DNA of 64,000 nucleotides from Mermis nigrescens (taxonomy: Eukaryota; Nematoda; Enoplea; Mermithida; Mermithidae), in NCBI GenBank assembly GCA_036768485.1, contig JAVLUZ010000154.1, positions 19,281,134 to 19,345,133 of the forward strand, written 5' to 3'. A program made the translations under genes and the position numbers. This document shows, piece after piece, positions 23,139 through 36,775 of this stretch (position 1 is its first letter; each line of letters opens with the position of its first letter). The notes beneath the pieces are model-generated. The model worked only from the letters and a program-made list of their open reading frames with translations. It had not been told where the DNA came from and ran no database searches.

Positions 23139-26100
23139 CTAGCAAAGAAAAATGTTCCGATGGAACAAAAAAGATGAATATACTTGGAATTGTGATTATT
23201 ATGGATGTAAAAGGAGGGGACTAGGAAAATCTACCTAAAGTCGGAAAATCTGCTAAAAATCACACTTTCTCTAAGCAACGCAAAAAATCGATGTATATTC
23301 TGCGGCCAACAGATTAAATAAATATTCAACCATAACAATGATTGAAACAGCAGCACGTTAGCTATGCAGTAGCTATGGGAAATGATATTAAGTAAACTAA
23401 CAGTCTTCCAAGCCAATTGAATGAAATAGCAAACATCGAAGACAATCGAAGACATGGTTGGTTAAAAACAGTAGGAAACACGTAAGTTGACTTGAAACAG
23501 ACTTAATGTAGATACACTAGCTTGCCCGAAACGATTGTGTGCACTAATCAATCGGCTCCTGCTTTGCTTGCTATAATGCTCATAAAACAAAACAACTTTA
23601 AGTGCAATACCTCTTAGTTTTCTATCAATCAGGTGCCAGCAATTTAAAAAAGTAACCTTGATAGATTTCGTTTATACACTCTTATCTGAAACTTCGAACA
23701 TTATTTAAAAAAGACACTTTTTTAGAGGCCGCAGAATATACATCGATTTTTTGCGTTGCTTAGAGAAAGTGTGATTTTTAGCAGATTTTCCGACTTTAGG
23801 TAGATTTTTCCTAGTCCCCTCCTTTACATCCATAATAATCCACAATTCCAAGTATATTCATCTTTTTTGTTCCATCGGAGACATTTTTCTTTAGCTAGTT
23901 ACACTACTTTTAATTAGCGTGATTTCAGTACATCAATCCAGTAAACACAATCAGTAACATGCCACAATAATGACAACAGTCCAAGAACGCGGAAAACAAT
24001 ATTGTTCTTAACATCAGCATTATCCTTTTTAAACAAGACAACCTTATTGACACCATTCATTTTCGAATTAAAACTGCATTGAGTTATTTCTTACTTAATG
24101 TGCAGTTCACTTATAATCAAGCACAAAAATTTAACCAACGAATTCACATTGCAAATCCTCACTCAATCAATACACAAGCACAATGTGTTGTGACTTTTGA
24201 AATTGAAAACACCCAATTTTCAATTTTCAAATTGAAAAGTTGGATCAATTTTCAAATTGAAAATTGGGTGTTTGAATTTGCGATGAAGAAAATAATCAAA
24301 AGATAGTCACTTGGTTTATTTAAGCCGAGTAATAAAATAACGACCGTCCACGAATTCCAAACTAAACGCAACTAATCTGATCACTATGAAAAAGTTTTGA
24401 AAAATGAGCTTGCTAAGCGAGAGTTGTAAACCAAGAGAAACTTAAAGTTAAAACCTACCATTAAATTATGAGAGAATTATAAAAGATTTTAAACTTTAAG
24501 AAAATGGAAAAGGCGGGATGTTGGTAAATTAGAAGGCAAAGATTTTCGGCAAAATTCAAAAACTTCATGCAAATATCAAATGTAAGGAACACTAACGCTT
24601 TGATTTGGTAGAAAAAATAAATTTGTAGTATAGACTACATATTAACAACAAATGAATAGTGCAAACTTTACACAACTACTAGGTGTAGAGAATACTAACA
24701 GTTTACGGCTTATTAATGTACATGATTACAATAAAGCTGTATATCTTTGTCGACTTCTGTGCACAGTAGTGTGATTGCTGGTTCATTTTAAACCACTTTT
24801 GCAGGCAATTTACATCAATTAAACGATAGCTCTCCATGTGCAAGATTTTGTGAAACATATTATAAACACGGCTAAGAAAGATTTAACTTTAATGCAACCC
24901 ATTTAAGACAAAATTACATCTCTTCAATGATCTAAGGACACTTGAACATAATTTTTAAATCACTTTAGATTACTTTTGAGGGTAAACAAATTCACTTAAT
25001 TGATGTCTCACATATGAATCCTTTGAAAATTTCTTGACTTCAGTTACAAAGTCTCTGCAAGTCTATCGAATTAGGTTAACACGTAACGTAAACTTTACAC
25101 AAAACGGCGTAAAGAATATTTTAGTCGGATTCGTAATTTTGATATTGCTCCGATATTTCTTTCAACATTTATGGAAAAATGAGTCTCCATAATGTTTTAA
25201 AGACAATAAACATTAGGTTTAAACCACTTTGCAATACTGCTGAGTGTAAGCAAGCGCGCCCAACTGACGTATATATTTCATTCCCTGTAAATTTTTATAT
25301 CTCAGGAAAGAATTTCGGTTTTTGCAATGCTCTAGAACAAAGGCTAACATGCAGTGTAAAAAATTACTCGGATATTATGATCAACATTCATGAAAAAATT
25401 ATGTCTCTACAATGGTCTGAGGACATATAAACAATGAATGTAAACTACTTTACATCACTGTTGGATGTAAACAAACGCGCCTACGTGACGTCTCACATTT
25501 GATCCTTTGAAAACTTCTAGGCTCCAAGAAAAATTAGGTTTCAGGAATGCTCAAAAACGAAGATAAATATATATGTAGTGTAAACTTCATGTAAACACAT
25601 AGTGTAAAGAAGATTTTAGTCAGATTCGTAATTTTGATATTGTTCCGATATTACGATTAATATTTATGAAAAATTAAGTCTACATAATGTTCTATGGGCA
25701 AACTAACAATTGGTGTAAACTACTTTACAACACCGTAGAGTGTAAACATATGCGCCAGACTGGCATATCAAATTTGATTCCTGGTCCATTTCTAGACTTG
25801 ATAAACGTGTCCCTGACTCGTAACCGGAGAAGCATGCAGAAAAAACAAGACAGAAACGCATTTAAAACTCCAAATTTTTGACTTTACACTCGCTAAATAT
25901 TAATGTATAGACAATTTGCTTTGACATGCACCCGATATAAAGCACTTTATTTTTATTCTATTAGACTTATCCCGACTTCTGGACGGAGAAAGTGGCGAAC
26001 AAAAACGCAACAAAAACGTATTTTCCATCATTTAGAACACTGTAAACTTTAAAATTCCGTACCGAACTCCCCATTGAGTTTAAAGAAATTCGGTTTGGTA

Positions 26101-26977
26101 CAATTTGTAGCTTTTAAATCGTAGTACATTCCTGTGTGCCAAAATTCTGTTGCAAAAATTATTTGGCATGATTTATCAATCAAACTTCGGAAAAAACGTG
26201 TTTTTTAGCCCATTTTTTACCTCTGATTTCGAACTTTACACCCCATAAATAACTCAATATTGCGTTTTTTTAAATGCGGTTTGCTGCGATGTTTAGCCCC
26301 TGTGAGGCACTTTATTAATGCTGTCTTCGATTTGCACTGACTCATAAGCGGAAAAATTTGGCAGAGAAATCTTAGTTAAAATCCGTTTTTTTACACCATC
26401 CACTAGAGTGTAAACTTTAAACCCCAGGATCTAACTCACCATAAAGCATACAAGACTTTGCTTATATGCAGAATGTAGCCCTTGATCCGCTCTACATTTC
26501 TGTCAGAAAACATTTTAAAAACCTCATAACCGGAGTTAGTATCGGACATAGGAAGGTTGAAAACTCGACCAAAAAGTGCTTTTTCACCTCCTAGATTTTC
26601 GCACTCTTTACACTGCCGTTCAATAAATAATGCGAATTTCAAAAACAAAAAAAGTGTCATCTGTAGAATTCATCCCTCTATTATCCTATTCTGTTCAATC
26701 CTTCGAGTCATCAATACTCAGTTGTCCACATGCCGCAGTAAAAAGGTCCCAAAATTTGTCCTATGTTATAACGTTACACAAAAACTTTACACCTTCTTTA
26801 CACAGTCAATTTTGAGTTTCAAGAAAAACAAAAAACACGGGCAGCGAATTTTTTTATTATCTTTCTTTTAAAAAAACCGCACCTTCCAGAAGTGTCCCGT
26901 TATAGCTGTAGGGGGGGTGCCCAGGTGTTGGGGGTACCCAAGTATATTATAGGTACGCGCTAACGCGCTACCTATGA
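23139..26977 (-). mobile_element. repeat A copy 2, Helitron-like interspersed element
   Basis: Collinear and nearly identical to 6308-10155 over its full length (3839 against 3848 bp), with small indels and fewer minisatellite units. Left boundary A|CTAG and right boundary GA|T match copy 1 while the flanks beyond differ. It contains the 171-bp inverted pair, the TGTAAAC-rich internal repeats and the terminal GCGC hairpin. Small frames such as 25179-25430 and 26557-26871 are shared by-products and are not conserved as intact frames. Confidence 0.8.
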
Positions 26978-27866
26978 TTCGTCTGCTAATCATTGATTGT
27001 TGTTAGCTTGAATTGTTTATGTATTCCTACCGCTCTGTTACAATTTTGATTGCATTTCATTATTTTCTAATTGTCCGCGAAATGTTTGTTATGATCATTG
27101 TCAATAATATTTTTCAATTTCGGAAAACTGATTTACTTATTACTGTAACACTAAGATTCCCTTTGCCTGGCGTAGTACGAACAAATTTTGAATAGCTTGG
27201 CGAGGAGCAATGAAGAAACCGAATGCTCGCACAAGAAAATCTGTTTGCCGAGCGAATTCACGCGCCATGAAAAACGGATTAAACGTGAACTCATACATGC
27301 ATATGTACATTAGGTGAGTAGGTAGGTATGTATTTATGCCTGTCTATGCATATAGGCACTTAATTACATAGGTAGGTACCTATAGGTACCTATAATCCGT
27401 TTCATTTAGCTTTACCGTTTTTGAAAAAATTTAAAGTGCCTACAAAAGTGGTTTAAACTAGCACGATAGTTGTGATATTCTACATTATATTGATTTATGG
27501 GGAGACATTTGTCATTGTAAAGTCACATGACTATTCCAACATTGTAGTCCACTTTTGTAGCCTTGCGGAGTAAATTCAAGAAAAACCTCAAGGTTAAATG
27601 AAACAGATAAGATATATGTCATACAACCTATAGGTATATAGCCGTGTCGCCGGCACCAACTCGTTGATTTTAGCTAGCCATGTGTACACTACATATAGTC
27701 TGTTTCACAGGCATGTTGTTGAAGCTGTCGTCCTGAATTCGAGGGATCTTACACTTTGGAGTAAACCACTAGCAGATAGACATAAAAAATGGTGTTTTGG
27801 AGGGTTCTCGTAGCAAGCTGTAATCATTGAAGAAAATTTAATTTAAATTTTCAAAAAATTTAAATT
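26978..27866. other. non-coding interval upstream of the LTR
   Basis: Shows TAGGTACCTA-type palindromic words near 27369-27393 and AT-rich sequence. No gene recognised. Confidence 0.45.
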
Positions 27867-28915
27867 TGTTACTGCGAGAGTTACACGTGTAGGCGAACCT
27901 GCCTTAGCAGTTCGCAATAGCCATAACATAGCCAATACTAGTAGCTATCTATGATAGTGCACTGTGGGCTATGCCTTCGGTCTTCCCATTATTTTCCCAA
28001 ATTTTCAATAATAAAAAACATTTAGATACTTGTCCGGTAGCATAGAGCTAAGTGTATGATAATAGTAATTGTTTAATGCATACCGCTTACGTGAATCGAG
28101 AACTTTCGATCTGAGATAAAAGTGATTCAGTATTATGTTAAATTGATCGTTCTTTAATTTACTGTAATGGCCCTTGAGGCCAGTGAACGTAACGTTGTAG
28201 TTTAGAGTCTGGCTTTTTGGTTTTTCGTTGGCCGGTTATTTCGACTGTACATTATCGTTTCTCTTTTGCGTATTTTGTTTCCCGGCTATAGGCCGTGTGT
28301 TCTTCGTCGAATAAAAGCATAGAAAACCAACCCAGTGGTTTTGGTTATACCGAGGGTTAGGTCGGCCACCATCCCTACGTCGAGGACTTCCACCTTCTTA
28401 GTGGACTGATAGGTAAATTCCGTATGATAGCCTTTTCTATTCGAAAATCATAATTTATCTCTCAAGCCAAAAATTGATCAAAATTATTATCTAATCTTTA
28501 AGGATGATTGATCAGCATAGAGCTCGTTGTTGTTGTTTTCAGTGTTCAGCGTGCTACACTAATTAGGAACCAAAACATTTCGAACCAGGCACTGATTGAA
28601 AATAAGTTAAATAAACAACTTGAGCTTGAGATAGGTCAACTGACCTCCGCGGCAATTACCGAGACTAGGTAGGTAGCCTTAGGTCTTAGGGCGTAGCTGC
28701 TGAGATCACCCGACGTAAAAGCGGCCAGCAATATTAGGGCTGAGGGGATCGAAGCCGTAAGGTCTGTAAGGGTCCAAAGATCGAAAGCCATCAGAGCCGC
28801 GCGATCGGGGCCAGCACTAAGCGTAGACTTAAGTACCTACGTACCTAGGTAAATCTCGAAGGTAATGCTAGGCCGGCCTGTGTCGCTCTTGTAGATACAG
28901 GCCCCTACATTTACA
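27867..28915 (+). repeat. LTR (plus) of gypsy family G2
   Basis: 1049 bp from TGTTACTGCGAGAG to CCTACATTTACA. The reverse complement at 31613-32662 has the same limits and length, which defines the ends. The LTR is followed by TTGGATGTTCCCTCC, whose TGG could start a tRNA primer site. It lies directly upstream of the matching gag. Confidence 0.88.
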
Positions 28916-29498
28916 TTGGATGTTCCCTCCTTTAGGCTGCTAGCTACAGCCGAGCTGATCAATCATCGTAAAATTATTTTTCGATCCTAAATTCATCATT
29001 TTGGCCATCTAAAAATGTGTAACATTTCGTTCACCTTTGTTGTTGTATCGACCGCGATCGTGGCAGTGCGCAATTTAAGTAAGCGTCCATGGTAAAGATT
29101 TTGTGTATCGTGGTAAAGCCATCGTTATTTTTCTATTTCCGTCGGATCTCTATCGACGAAGGCAGCTCTCACGCTCGCATTTTTCTATAAACGTCGACCC
29201 TCAGGCGACGATTCATCATTTTTCTCAACTGACGACGAAATTCCGTCATTTAGGTTCTTACCTAACTGTTTTTCTAACCACGTACACGTTCTTGCGCTTT
29301 AGGCTTAGTCCTATCTGCTTTCGATCATTTCACGTCAGGTATATCTTACTTCACGTAAGGAAGTACTATTTACGTGGAAAAACCTGTTTTTCGGATCGAC
29401 AAAGGCTTAATTCGAAACATTTATTTTGGGAAAAATTTCGACGTACTGAAATTTATTTTACCCAAAGGCACATTTTTTGACATATTTGATACATAAAA
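28916..29498 (+). other. G2 leader between LTR and gag
   Basis: Untranslated leader. The 125-codon frame at 29103-29480 lacks any recognisable feature and is probably fortuitous. Confidence 0.5.
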
Positions 29499-31612
29499 AT
29501 GGCAGGAAAAAAGGTTTTGCCGACACCGCCCGCTAAATTGAAAAAACCTTCTACGCCACCTACTTCAGCTCGCCAATTACCTACCGCGCCTGTTGACTCT
29601 AATAGCGCGTGTAATTCTGCGAGTAATGACACAGTTACGAAAGACGTAACGACTAAGGCGAATAATGATAAATTACCAGCGTCACTACATGCCGCGAGTA
29701 ATACACAGTCCGAAGATGAATTATCATTGAGTACCATGTGATCTCGCATTAATCAATCTTCGCAAACTAGGTCGGATCCTAATATTGACAATTCATCAAG
29801 TCACACAATGATCGATAATACGACTACCATTAACACGGCAAATAATCCTGAAACCAGTTCGGAGCGCGAAAATCACGATTCTGACGTAGAAAGTAATCAT
29901 AGTCGCAGCATGAATGCCGACAGAGAGCGTGCTAATGCTAATGTGACTAATGATCTTATTTTGAAAGCGCTACAAGCTATTCATTTGCAATTTTCGGATC
30001 TTTCTACGCGCGTTGATCAAGATAAAAAGGAAAATGCGGATGAAATGCGTAAACTGCGTTTGGAGCTAAGCACTATGCTTAAACCCAAACCAGTTCTGAA
30101 TCGCATAGAAACTAATGTATCTGAGCGCGTTAACCACTCAATCGATAGTGCAAATTTTTCTGAATTCAATGCGCAAAGTGCGAATCGTGCGCAAAGTACA
30201 CATAGGGCATCTTCACTGTTGTCTACTAGCAACAGAGCATCGAATTCATGCTCACCTTCGGAAACTGTTCCAGAAAATATCTCTCAAAGTTGTACGAATC
30301 GCGCGCCGGAAATATGTAATTTGTCACAGAATCCTGTAAACACGGGTTTGCAACCAGTGCAAAACTCGGATTTTTCGGAGAATATACCTACAATTTCGCA
30401 GCCGTCGGTATCAATTTTGCAGACGTCGCGATCTCGGCCTTCGCTGCCATTAAATCGTAATGCGCCTTCCTTCGTACCTAATCCTTCTATTGCGAATTCG
30501 CAGCAGCAACTAAATCCACCACCGCTGCAGTATTTTCCACCTCAAGGAGACATCTTAGCCAATAATTATGTACCTAATACTATAAATGTGGAAATACCAC
30601 CTAATAATCCTATCTTGCATTCTTCTAATATCGAAATGCAACCGGTTGAGATAAATTTATCTGGTATTAATAATGAATCTGCAAATTTGCAAAATGAATC
30701 TGCTCCTCAATCTGAATCATCTAGTAGGAGAAAACACGTCAAATTTTCTGACGACAGCTCATCTAATAGTTATGATCGCCCGCGCAGTCGTCGCTCGCTT
30801 CGCAAATCTCGATCGCGCAGACAATGTCATAGGCATAGTTCAGGTTCTTCATCTGAAAGCTCGCGTGGTGAATCACGTCTCGCTGATTCCTTGAATCGCG
30901 GACCATTTTTGCAGCAGATGCAATTTGCAATTGCAAATAAAAAATTTTTTGACGGCGATAAATCAGATATAAAGGCATATTTTGCAGAATTTGAATCGCT
31001 TTGCCAATACCTATGATATTGACAAGGCTGATTGTTTAAAATTCGCTACTGGATTTCTTGACCCTTATGTTTTGCGTTTATACCATTTGTTACCTGTTGA
31101 TATACAACAATCTTACTCGAAAATGAAGCATGCGCTAATAACCGAATTTTGTCCTATGGACACCGGTGCGCTCTTTTAATCGTTTTTTGTCACACAAACA
31201 GCAGCCTAACGAATCGGTTAAAGCTTATTATCTCTCGCTTTGCGAAGAGTTAATTAAATCGGATCCCTATCTTGAAGTTGACTCGCCACATTTTAATAAT
31301 TTAATGCGACATCAACTAAAACAAGGGTTATTACCACACATTTTGAAAGAGGCATATCAGAAAAAACCTAGAGCATCACTAGCTGAATTTTTGGACAATG
31401 CGCTTAGCGCTGAATTTGCTAATAAAGAATTTGAGGATAAAAAGGCAGTAACGCCTTACGTATTGGTAACAGCTGCTCCAGTAGGCAGCGTAGTACCTAA
31501 AGATACTCCTCACGCATCTAACCAAAATGATCCAAATTGCTCACGTCATCGAACGTTTCATTGCTCATCGCGCTGAGAAACCAGAAAATTCTTCTCGTAA
31601 ATATTGTACCTT
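29499..31612 (+). pseudogene. G2 gag, broken and truncated
   Basis: Starts with ATG at 29499 (MAGKKVLPTPPAK). An in-frame TGA at 29739-29741 interrupts it; the same frame continues through 29742-29807 into the long open part 29808-31016, which is Ser/Asn/Gln-rich with an Arg/Ser-rich patch. The frame shifts near 31000 and again near 31170, each time continuing the same protein, as the second copy on the minus strand shows. The gag breaks off at 31612 inside the segment leading to the CCHC zinc knuckle, where an inverted LTR begins. This is a Ty3/gypsy-type nucleocapsid precursor, not functional as it stands. Confidence 0.8.
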
Positions 31613-32662
31613 TGTAAATGTAGGGGCCTGTATCTACAAGAGTGACACAGACCGGCCTAGCATTACCTTCGAGATTTACCTAGGTACGTAGGTACTTAAG
31701 TCTACGCTTAGTGCTGGCCCCGATCGCGCGGCTCTGATGGCTTTCGATCTTTGGACCCTTACAGACCTTACGGCTTCGATCCCCTCAGCCCTAATATTGC
31801 TGGCTGCTTCTATGTCGGGTGATCTCAGCAGCTACGCCCCTAAGACCTAAGGCTACCTACCTAGTCTCGGTAATTGCCGCGGAGGTCAGTTGACCTATCT
31901 CAAGCTCAAGTTGTAATTTAACTTATTTTCAATCAGTGCCTGATTCGAAATGTTTTGGTTCCTAATTAGTGTAGCACGCTGAACTATGAAAACAAACAAC
32001 GAGCTCTATGCTGATCAATCATCCTTAAAGATTAGATAATAATTTTGATCAATTTTTGGCTTGAGAAATAAGTTATGATTTTCGAATGGAGAAAACTATC
32101 ATACGGAATTTACCTATCAGTCCACTAGAAGGTGGAAGTCCTCGACGAAGGGATGGTGGCCGACCTAACCTCGGTGTAACCAAAACCACTGGGTTGGTTT
32201 TCTATGATTTTATTTGACGAAGAACACACGGCCTATAGCTGGGAAACAAAATACGCAAAAGAAAATGACAATGTACAGTCGACTAAACCGCTCAACAAAA
32301 AAACCAAACAAGCCAGAAAAAACTAATACGACCTTTCAGTACACTGGCCTCAAGGGCCATTACAGTAAATTAAAACAACGATCAATTTAATATAATACTG
32401 AAATGACTTTTATCTCAGATCGAACATTCTCAATTCACATAAGCGGTATGCATTAAACAATTACTATTATCATACACTTAAGTCTACGATACCGGACAAG
32501 TATCTAAATGTTTTTTATTATTGAAAATTTGGGAAAATAATGGGAAGACCGAAGGCATAGCCCACAGTACACTATTATAGATAGCTACTAGTATTGGCTA
32601 TGTTATGGCTATCGCGAACTGCTAAGGCAGGTTCGCCTAAACGTGTAACTCTCGCAGTTACA
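31613..32662 (-). repeat. LTR (minus) of gypsy family G2
   Basis: 1050 bp, reverse complement of 27867-28915 with scattered differences. Its CA end abuts the plus gag (31612) and its TG end abuts minus-strand RT coding sequence (32663). The flanks share no target duplication, so this is a recombined junction rather than a simple insertion. Confidence 0.88.
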
Positions 32663-33260
32663 AATCGAAATAATTGTCTAATTGTGGAAGGGGTAAACTT
32701 GCGTTTTAGTAACGTCATTTAACCGTCGATAATCGACAACTGGCCTAAGGGAACCATCCTTTTTCCAATGAGAAATAATGGACTTGCCCATGGGCTAGTT
32801 GTAGGTCGAATAATTTTATCCGCAAGCATTTCATTTATAATTTTCTGCATGGATTCCCTTCTAGAATGTTCAACACGATAAGTTTTTCCAACAACGGGTG
32901 GATTATCCCCTGTGTCAATATGATGTTTCATCAAGGGGGTAACGACCGAGAGGTTCATTTTTTAATGCAAAAATTGAGTCGTATTTTAAACAAAGTTCAC
33001 GAATTTATTGCTGCTGTCTAGAATTAACGACGGAGCCGTTTAAAGCTTTATTTATTGATGCAAAAAGTTCTGGTGTCCTATCATCCAAAGATGAAACATG
33101 TGACACGACTTCGACATCAGTGGTTAAAGAACCTATTATTTCACCAGAGTCAATGCGAATTGGTGCTTTAGAGATGTTACAGATGCGAACAGGTATTAGA
33201 GGTTGTGAAGCATCGACTATAGACGGAGCAACAAAAAGTGAAGTTTTTTCCATAAAATCA
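32663..33260 (-). pseudogene. G2 pol: protease-RT linker and start of reverse transcriptase
   Basis: Minus-strand frames read the N-terminal RT segment of a gypsy pol (HHIDTGDNPPVVGKTYRVEH, then IIRPTTSPWASPLFLI, then LSIIDG). The sequence continues toward the YP.P.LD segment in a shifted frame until it stops dead at the LTR end (32662). The palm domain with the catalytic YxDD, RNase H and integrase are missing. 33005-33253 carries the linker between protease and RT. At least one frame shift near 32755. Confidence 0.75.
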
Positions 33261-33479
33261 GGATTAGGTCCGAATAATGCGAAATCAAAATTGCAAGAAC
33301 CTGTGACTTATATAGCCAGGTGTAATTAATTCATGCCTAGGTTGTATAATAACAGGCTCAGGTAACGAAACATGCACACACACACAACACCAGAGGTAGT
33401 TGCGTTGGGTTTTGCAGGAAATTGCAATTTTTCGTGAGAAGAAAGTAAATTAACCTTTATGCCGTTTATAAAAGCAAAA

Positions 33480-33670
33480 CTTGCTTAGGTGGTAAATTAA
33501 AACCAAGACGTAAGAATGCAGACATGGTCATCATAGTGACCTGTGAACCCGTGTCTATCAGAGCAGGCACGTCAACGCCATGAACTTTAATGAGAATAGT
33601 GGGTAAGTTTGTCCAGCATGGCTTACGTTAGGAATATTAGGATCGAAAGTCTTAGATGGAGGTAGATTAA
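33480..33670 (-). pseudogene. G2 aspartic protease fragment
   Basis: Minus strand around 33590-33480 encodes VPALIDTGSQVTMM, the active-site DTG of a retroviral-type aspartic protease; DTG is at about 33556-33548. The surrounding frame is disrupted. It lies in the expected order gag-protease-RT on the minus strand. Confidence 0.75.
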
Positions 33671-33949
33671 TTCTTTCGTAAGTTGCAAGACGACGTTGTG
33701 AGACGTTCGTACTCTTCAAGAAATTCTTGCGACGTTGAATAAATTAGGACGCGCACTAGGATTCTTAGCTCTTTCGCAGTAACCGTGTTCACATCACGAG
33801 GAGATGTAAGGGTTGGCTGCGGTGGGGGTATATTCGGGTTGGTTGTCTGCAGTATATGTGACATACGGGCGACTGAAATCATTATTGCTGCGATAATTAG
33901 AGTTATAGTATGTCCCACGCTGTTCATTAGGAAATTGCACAAAAGGTGT

Positions 33950-35328
33950 ATTTTGGCGCGATTGGTTAGTATAACGATTATCGTACTACGAATTTTGATA
34001 ATTAGCACGCGAATTTTGGTAATAATCATTACGATTTTGCCAAAAATTCGATCGTGATTGCTTTGATTCAAAGCGATTAGCATTATTTGCATACTTAGAT
34101 GAACGATGTTGACTAGAGTTACGATATCGTGATTGGGATCGATGCCTATTTTGCGAATTCGAACGCGATGGCGAACTATTTTGTCGTGAAAAAGAACGCG
34201 ATTGGCTGCAATTGCGCGCCATAGAATTAGTATTCCGATCAGCTTGATTATTAAAATTAGCATTATTAGACGTTTCTTGCCTTTGATGCGTGAAACATTC
34301 CTCATAAATGTGACCTATGCGCTTGCAAAAGGTACAATATTTACGAGAAGAATTTTCTGGTTTCTCAGCACGCGATGAGCGTTGAAACGTTCGATGACGT
34401 GAACGATTTGGATCATTTTGGTTAGATGCGTGAGGAGTATCTTTAGGTACTACGCTGCCTACTGGAGCAGCTGTTACCGATAAGTAAGGCGTTACTGCCT
34501 TTTTATCCTCAAATTCTTTATTAGCAAATTCAGCACTAAGCGCATTGTCCAAAAATTCAGCTAATGATGCTCTAGGTTTTTTATGATATGCCTCTTTCGA
34601 AATGTGTGGTAATAGACCTTGTTTTAGTTGATGTCACATTAAGTTATTAAAATGTGGCGAGTCAACTTCAAGATAGGGATCCGATTTAATTAACTCTTCG
34701 CGAAGCGAGAGATAATAAGCTTTAACCGATTCAGTTAGGCTGTTGTTTGTGTGACAAAAACAATTAAAGAGCGCACCGGTGTCCATAGGACAAAATTCGG
34801 TTATTAGCGTATGCTTCATTTTCGAATAAGATTGTTGTATATCAGCAGGTAACGAATGGTATAGATGCAAAGCATAAGGGTCAAGAAATCCAGTAGCAAT
34901 TTTTAAACGATCAGCCTTGTCAATATCATAGGTATTGGCAAGACGATTCAAATTCTGCAAAATAAGCCTTTATATCCGATTTATCGCCGTCAAAATATTT
35001 TTATTTGCAATTGCAAATTGCATCTGCTGCAAAAATGGTCCGCGATTCAAGGAATCAGCGAGACGTGAATCACCACGCGAGCTTTCAGATGAAGAACCTG
35101 AACTATGCCTATGACGTCATCTGCGCTGATCGAGATTTGTGGCACGAGCGATGACTGTGCGGGCGATCATAACTATTTGATGAGCTGTCGTCAGAAAATT
35201 TGACATGTTTTTTCCTACTAGACGATTCAGATTGAGGAGCAGATTCATTTTGCAAATTTGCAGATTTGTTATTAATTCCAGATAAATTTATCTCAACCGG
35301 TTGCATTTCGATATTAGAAGAGTGCATT
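33950..35328 (-). pseudogene. G2 gag, minus copy, 5'-truncated
   Basis: Minus-strand frames 34634-34960 and 33986-34552 match the C-terminal two thirds of the plus gag (shared segments include FLDPYALHLYH and LREELIKSDPYLEV). They extend past its break into a CCHC knuckle (CTFCKRIGHIYEEC, about 34344-34300) and an Asn/Arg/Ser-rich tail. The copy starts abruptly at about 35328 within the segment HSSNIEMQPVEINLSG. A frame shift lies near 34625 and another near 34960-35110. The 212-codon frame at 33667-34305 is an out-of-frame shadow. Confidence 0.8.
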
Positions 35329-36178
35329 AAAATTAATCTAAACAAAAATTTTGATCTTTCATTTGTCAATTTTAGTATGTTACAAAGGACTACCACCCCC
35401 TGTGGAAATCCTCTACCCCAATTTCTTCGTATAACTATAATTAAAAGTTTTTAAAAATTTCATTCACGTAAAACTAACCTATTAGGTATGTTGCTGCTCG
35501 TGGCAGCGTCACACGCATCAAAGAGCGTACCTCGGCCGCCATTTTATATAAATTTGGGTCGATTACGGTCGGCGGATCGTTTTTGTCGATTTGAATTGGC
35601 TTCCTGTTTTAAAAATGTATACTAAATAATTGTATTATCTTTTTATGCATGCGCAATAATTTTATTATTAAGATACTATTTATTTTTATTTGCTAATTTA
35701 TATATACTTTTGTTTTTCAGCCGCTTTGCTTGATAGATGATTAGACGGCACTTTAATGTCAACCGGTTTCTTGAATATTATTTCAGGCGTTCTGGAAATA
35801 TATATAGATCGCATAGTAAGTTATTCAATGCTGCGTAATTATATTTTTAGATACTCGAGATTTTGTAGCCTTTGACAATAACGTGGCAATCGCTTATAGC
35901 ATGGCCAAAAGGTCTGGCAATTATAACACAATTATTTTCTATTCGGCATAATTATTCACTAAATAGAAAATGCTTTAAGATTTACTAATTATTTGCATAT
36001 TTAAACAAATATGTTGTAGAGGGGGATAGTGTCCCCCTCCCAAACTCGACCGTCCAAGCTATCCCAAAAGTAAGGAAAACATTTTCCTAATAACAACAAT
36101 TGTGTATATTTTACCTAATTTAAGTTAAAGAGGGTATATTGATGCGAGTTCGTATTTTTTGCCTATATTAAGCACAAT
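35329..36178. other. non-coding interval
   Basis: AT-rich with one GC-rich island near 35525-35580. No gene recognised. Confidence 0.4.
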
Positions 36179-36494
36179 TCAAATTGTTGAGGACTCTTGC
36201 CCTTCACGGTTAATTCCAATCGCCTTTTTTGTGTTGTAGACTATTACTTCTCTTAAACGACCACTGAATTTGTCATAGTTTTGTCGTCCCAACGAGTTAT
36301 CTATTGCATATGCGATAAGCGCACAAAGCGCGTTTGTTTTGAGTGTGAAATAGGAGGCAGAACCAGGGCAAGTTGGGGGTGCAAGATGCTTCTTGAGGTG
36401 GTATTCGTAATTGTTTGGCATTATGATTACTTTTTTTGAATTGCTTTGTAGTAATTTTGGTCGGAAGCTCATAACTTCCTTTAAAGAAACAAAA
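36179..36494 (-). CDS. possible terminal exon of an unknown host gene
   Basis: On the minus strand a TTTTTTGTTTCTTTAAAG acceptor-like tract precedes base 36494, and a frame with MSFRPKLLQSN and LKTNALCALIAYAIDNSLG runs to TGA at 36181-36179 (97 codons from its ATG). Base composition is more balanced than around it and the translation looks protein-like. A competing frame (36297-36521) overlaps. I do not recognise the family. It could be a last exon, an exon relic or chance. Confidence 0.3.
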
Positions 36495-36775
36495 AATATA
36501 GTTAAAAAATATAGAACACATTCAAGCTAATCAGGACATCCCTTGCGTGAAAATCTAAAGTTCGCAAAAATTTTCAAGTTTGATAGTGTAAAAACACTGA
36601 AATATACTAAATTTTGATTTTTGGGATCCACCAGATTCTGGGAGTCCATCACCCCCTCCCCTCTACCGTCCAAACGCAAACTTTGGTTTATGTGTATACA
36701 ATATGTGCATAATACAAAATGTACATTATAGATAAATGACCAGCCGCAACTTTTCTCCCTACCCCACAAGCTGAC

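Noticed and set aside
29103..29480. 125-codon frame in the G2 leader
   Set aside because: No domain, unusual composition and position between LTR and gag ATG; most likely chance in a broken element.
31613..32662. Simple insertion of a solo LTR
   Set aside because: The two flanks are gag(+) and RT(-) and share no duplication, so one insertion into one site does not explain them.
33667..34305. 212-codon minus frame in the G2 gag tail
   Set aside because: Low-complexity Ile/Arg/Asn translation; it is an out-of-frame shadow of the Asn/Arg/Ser-rich gag tail.
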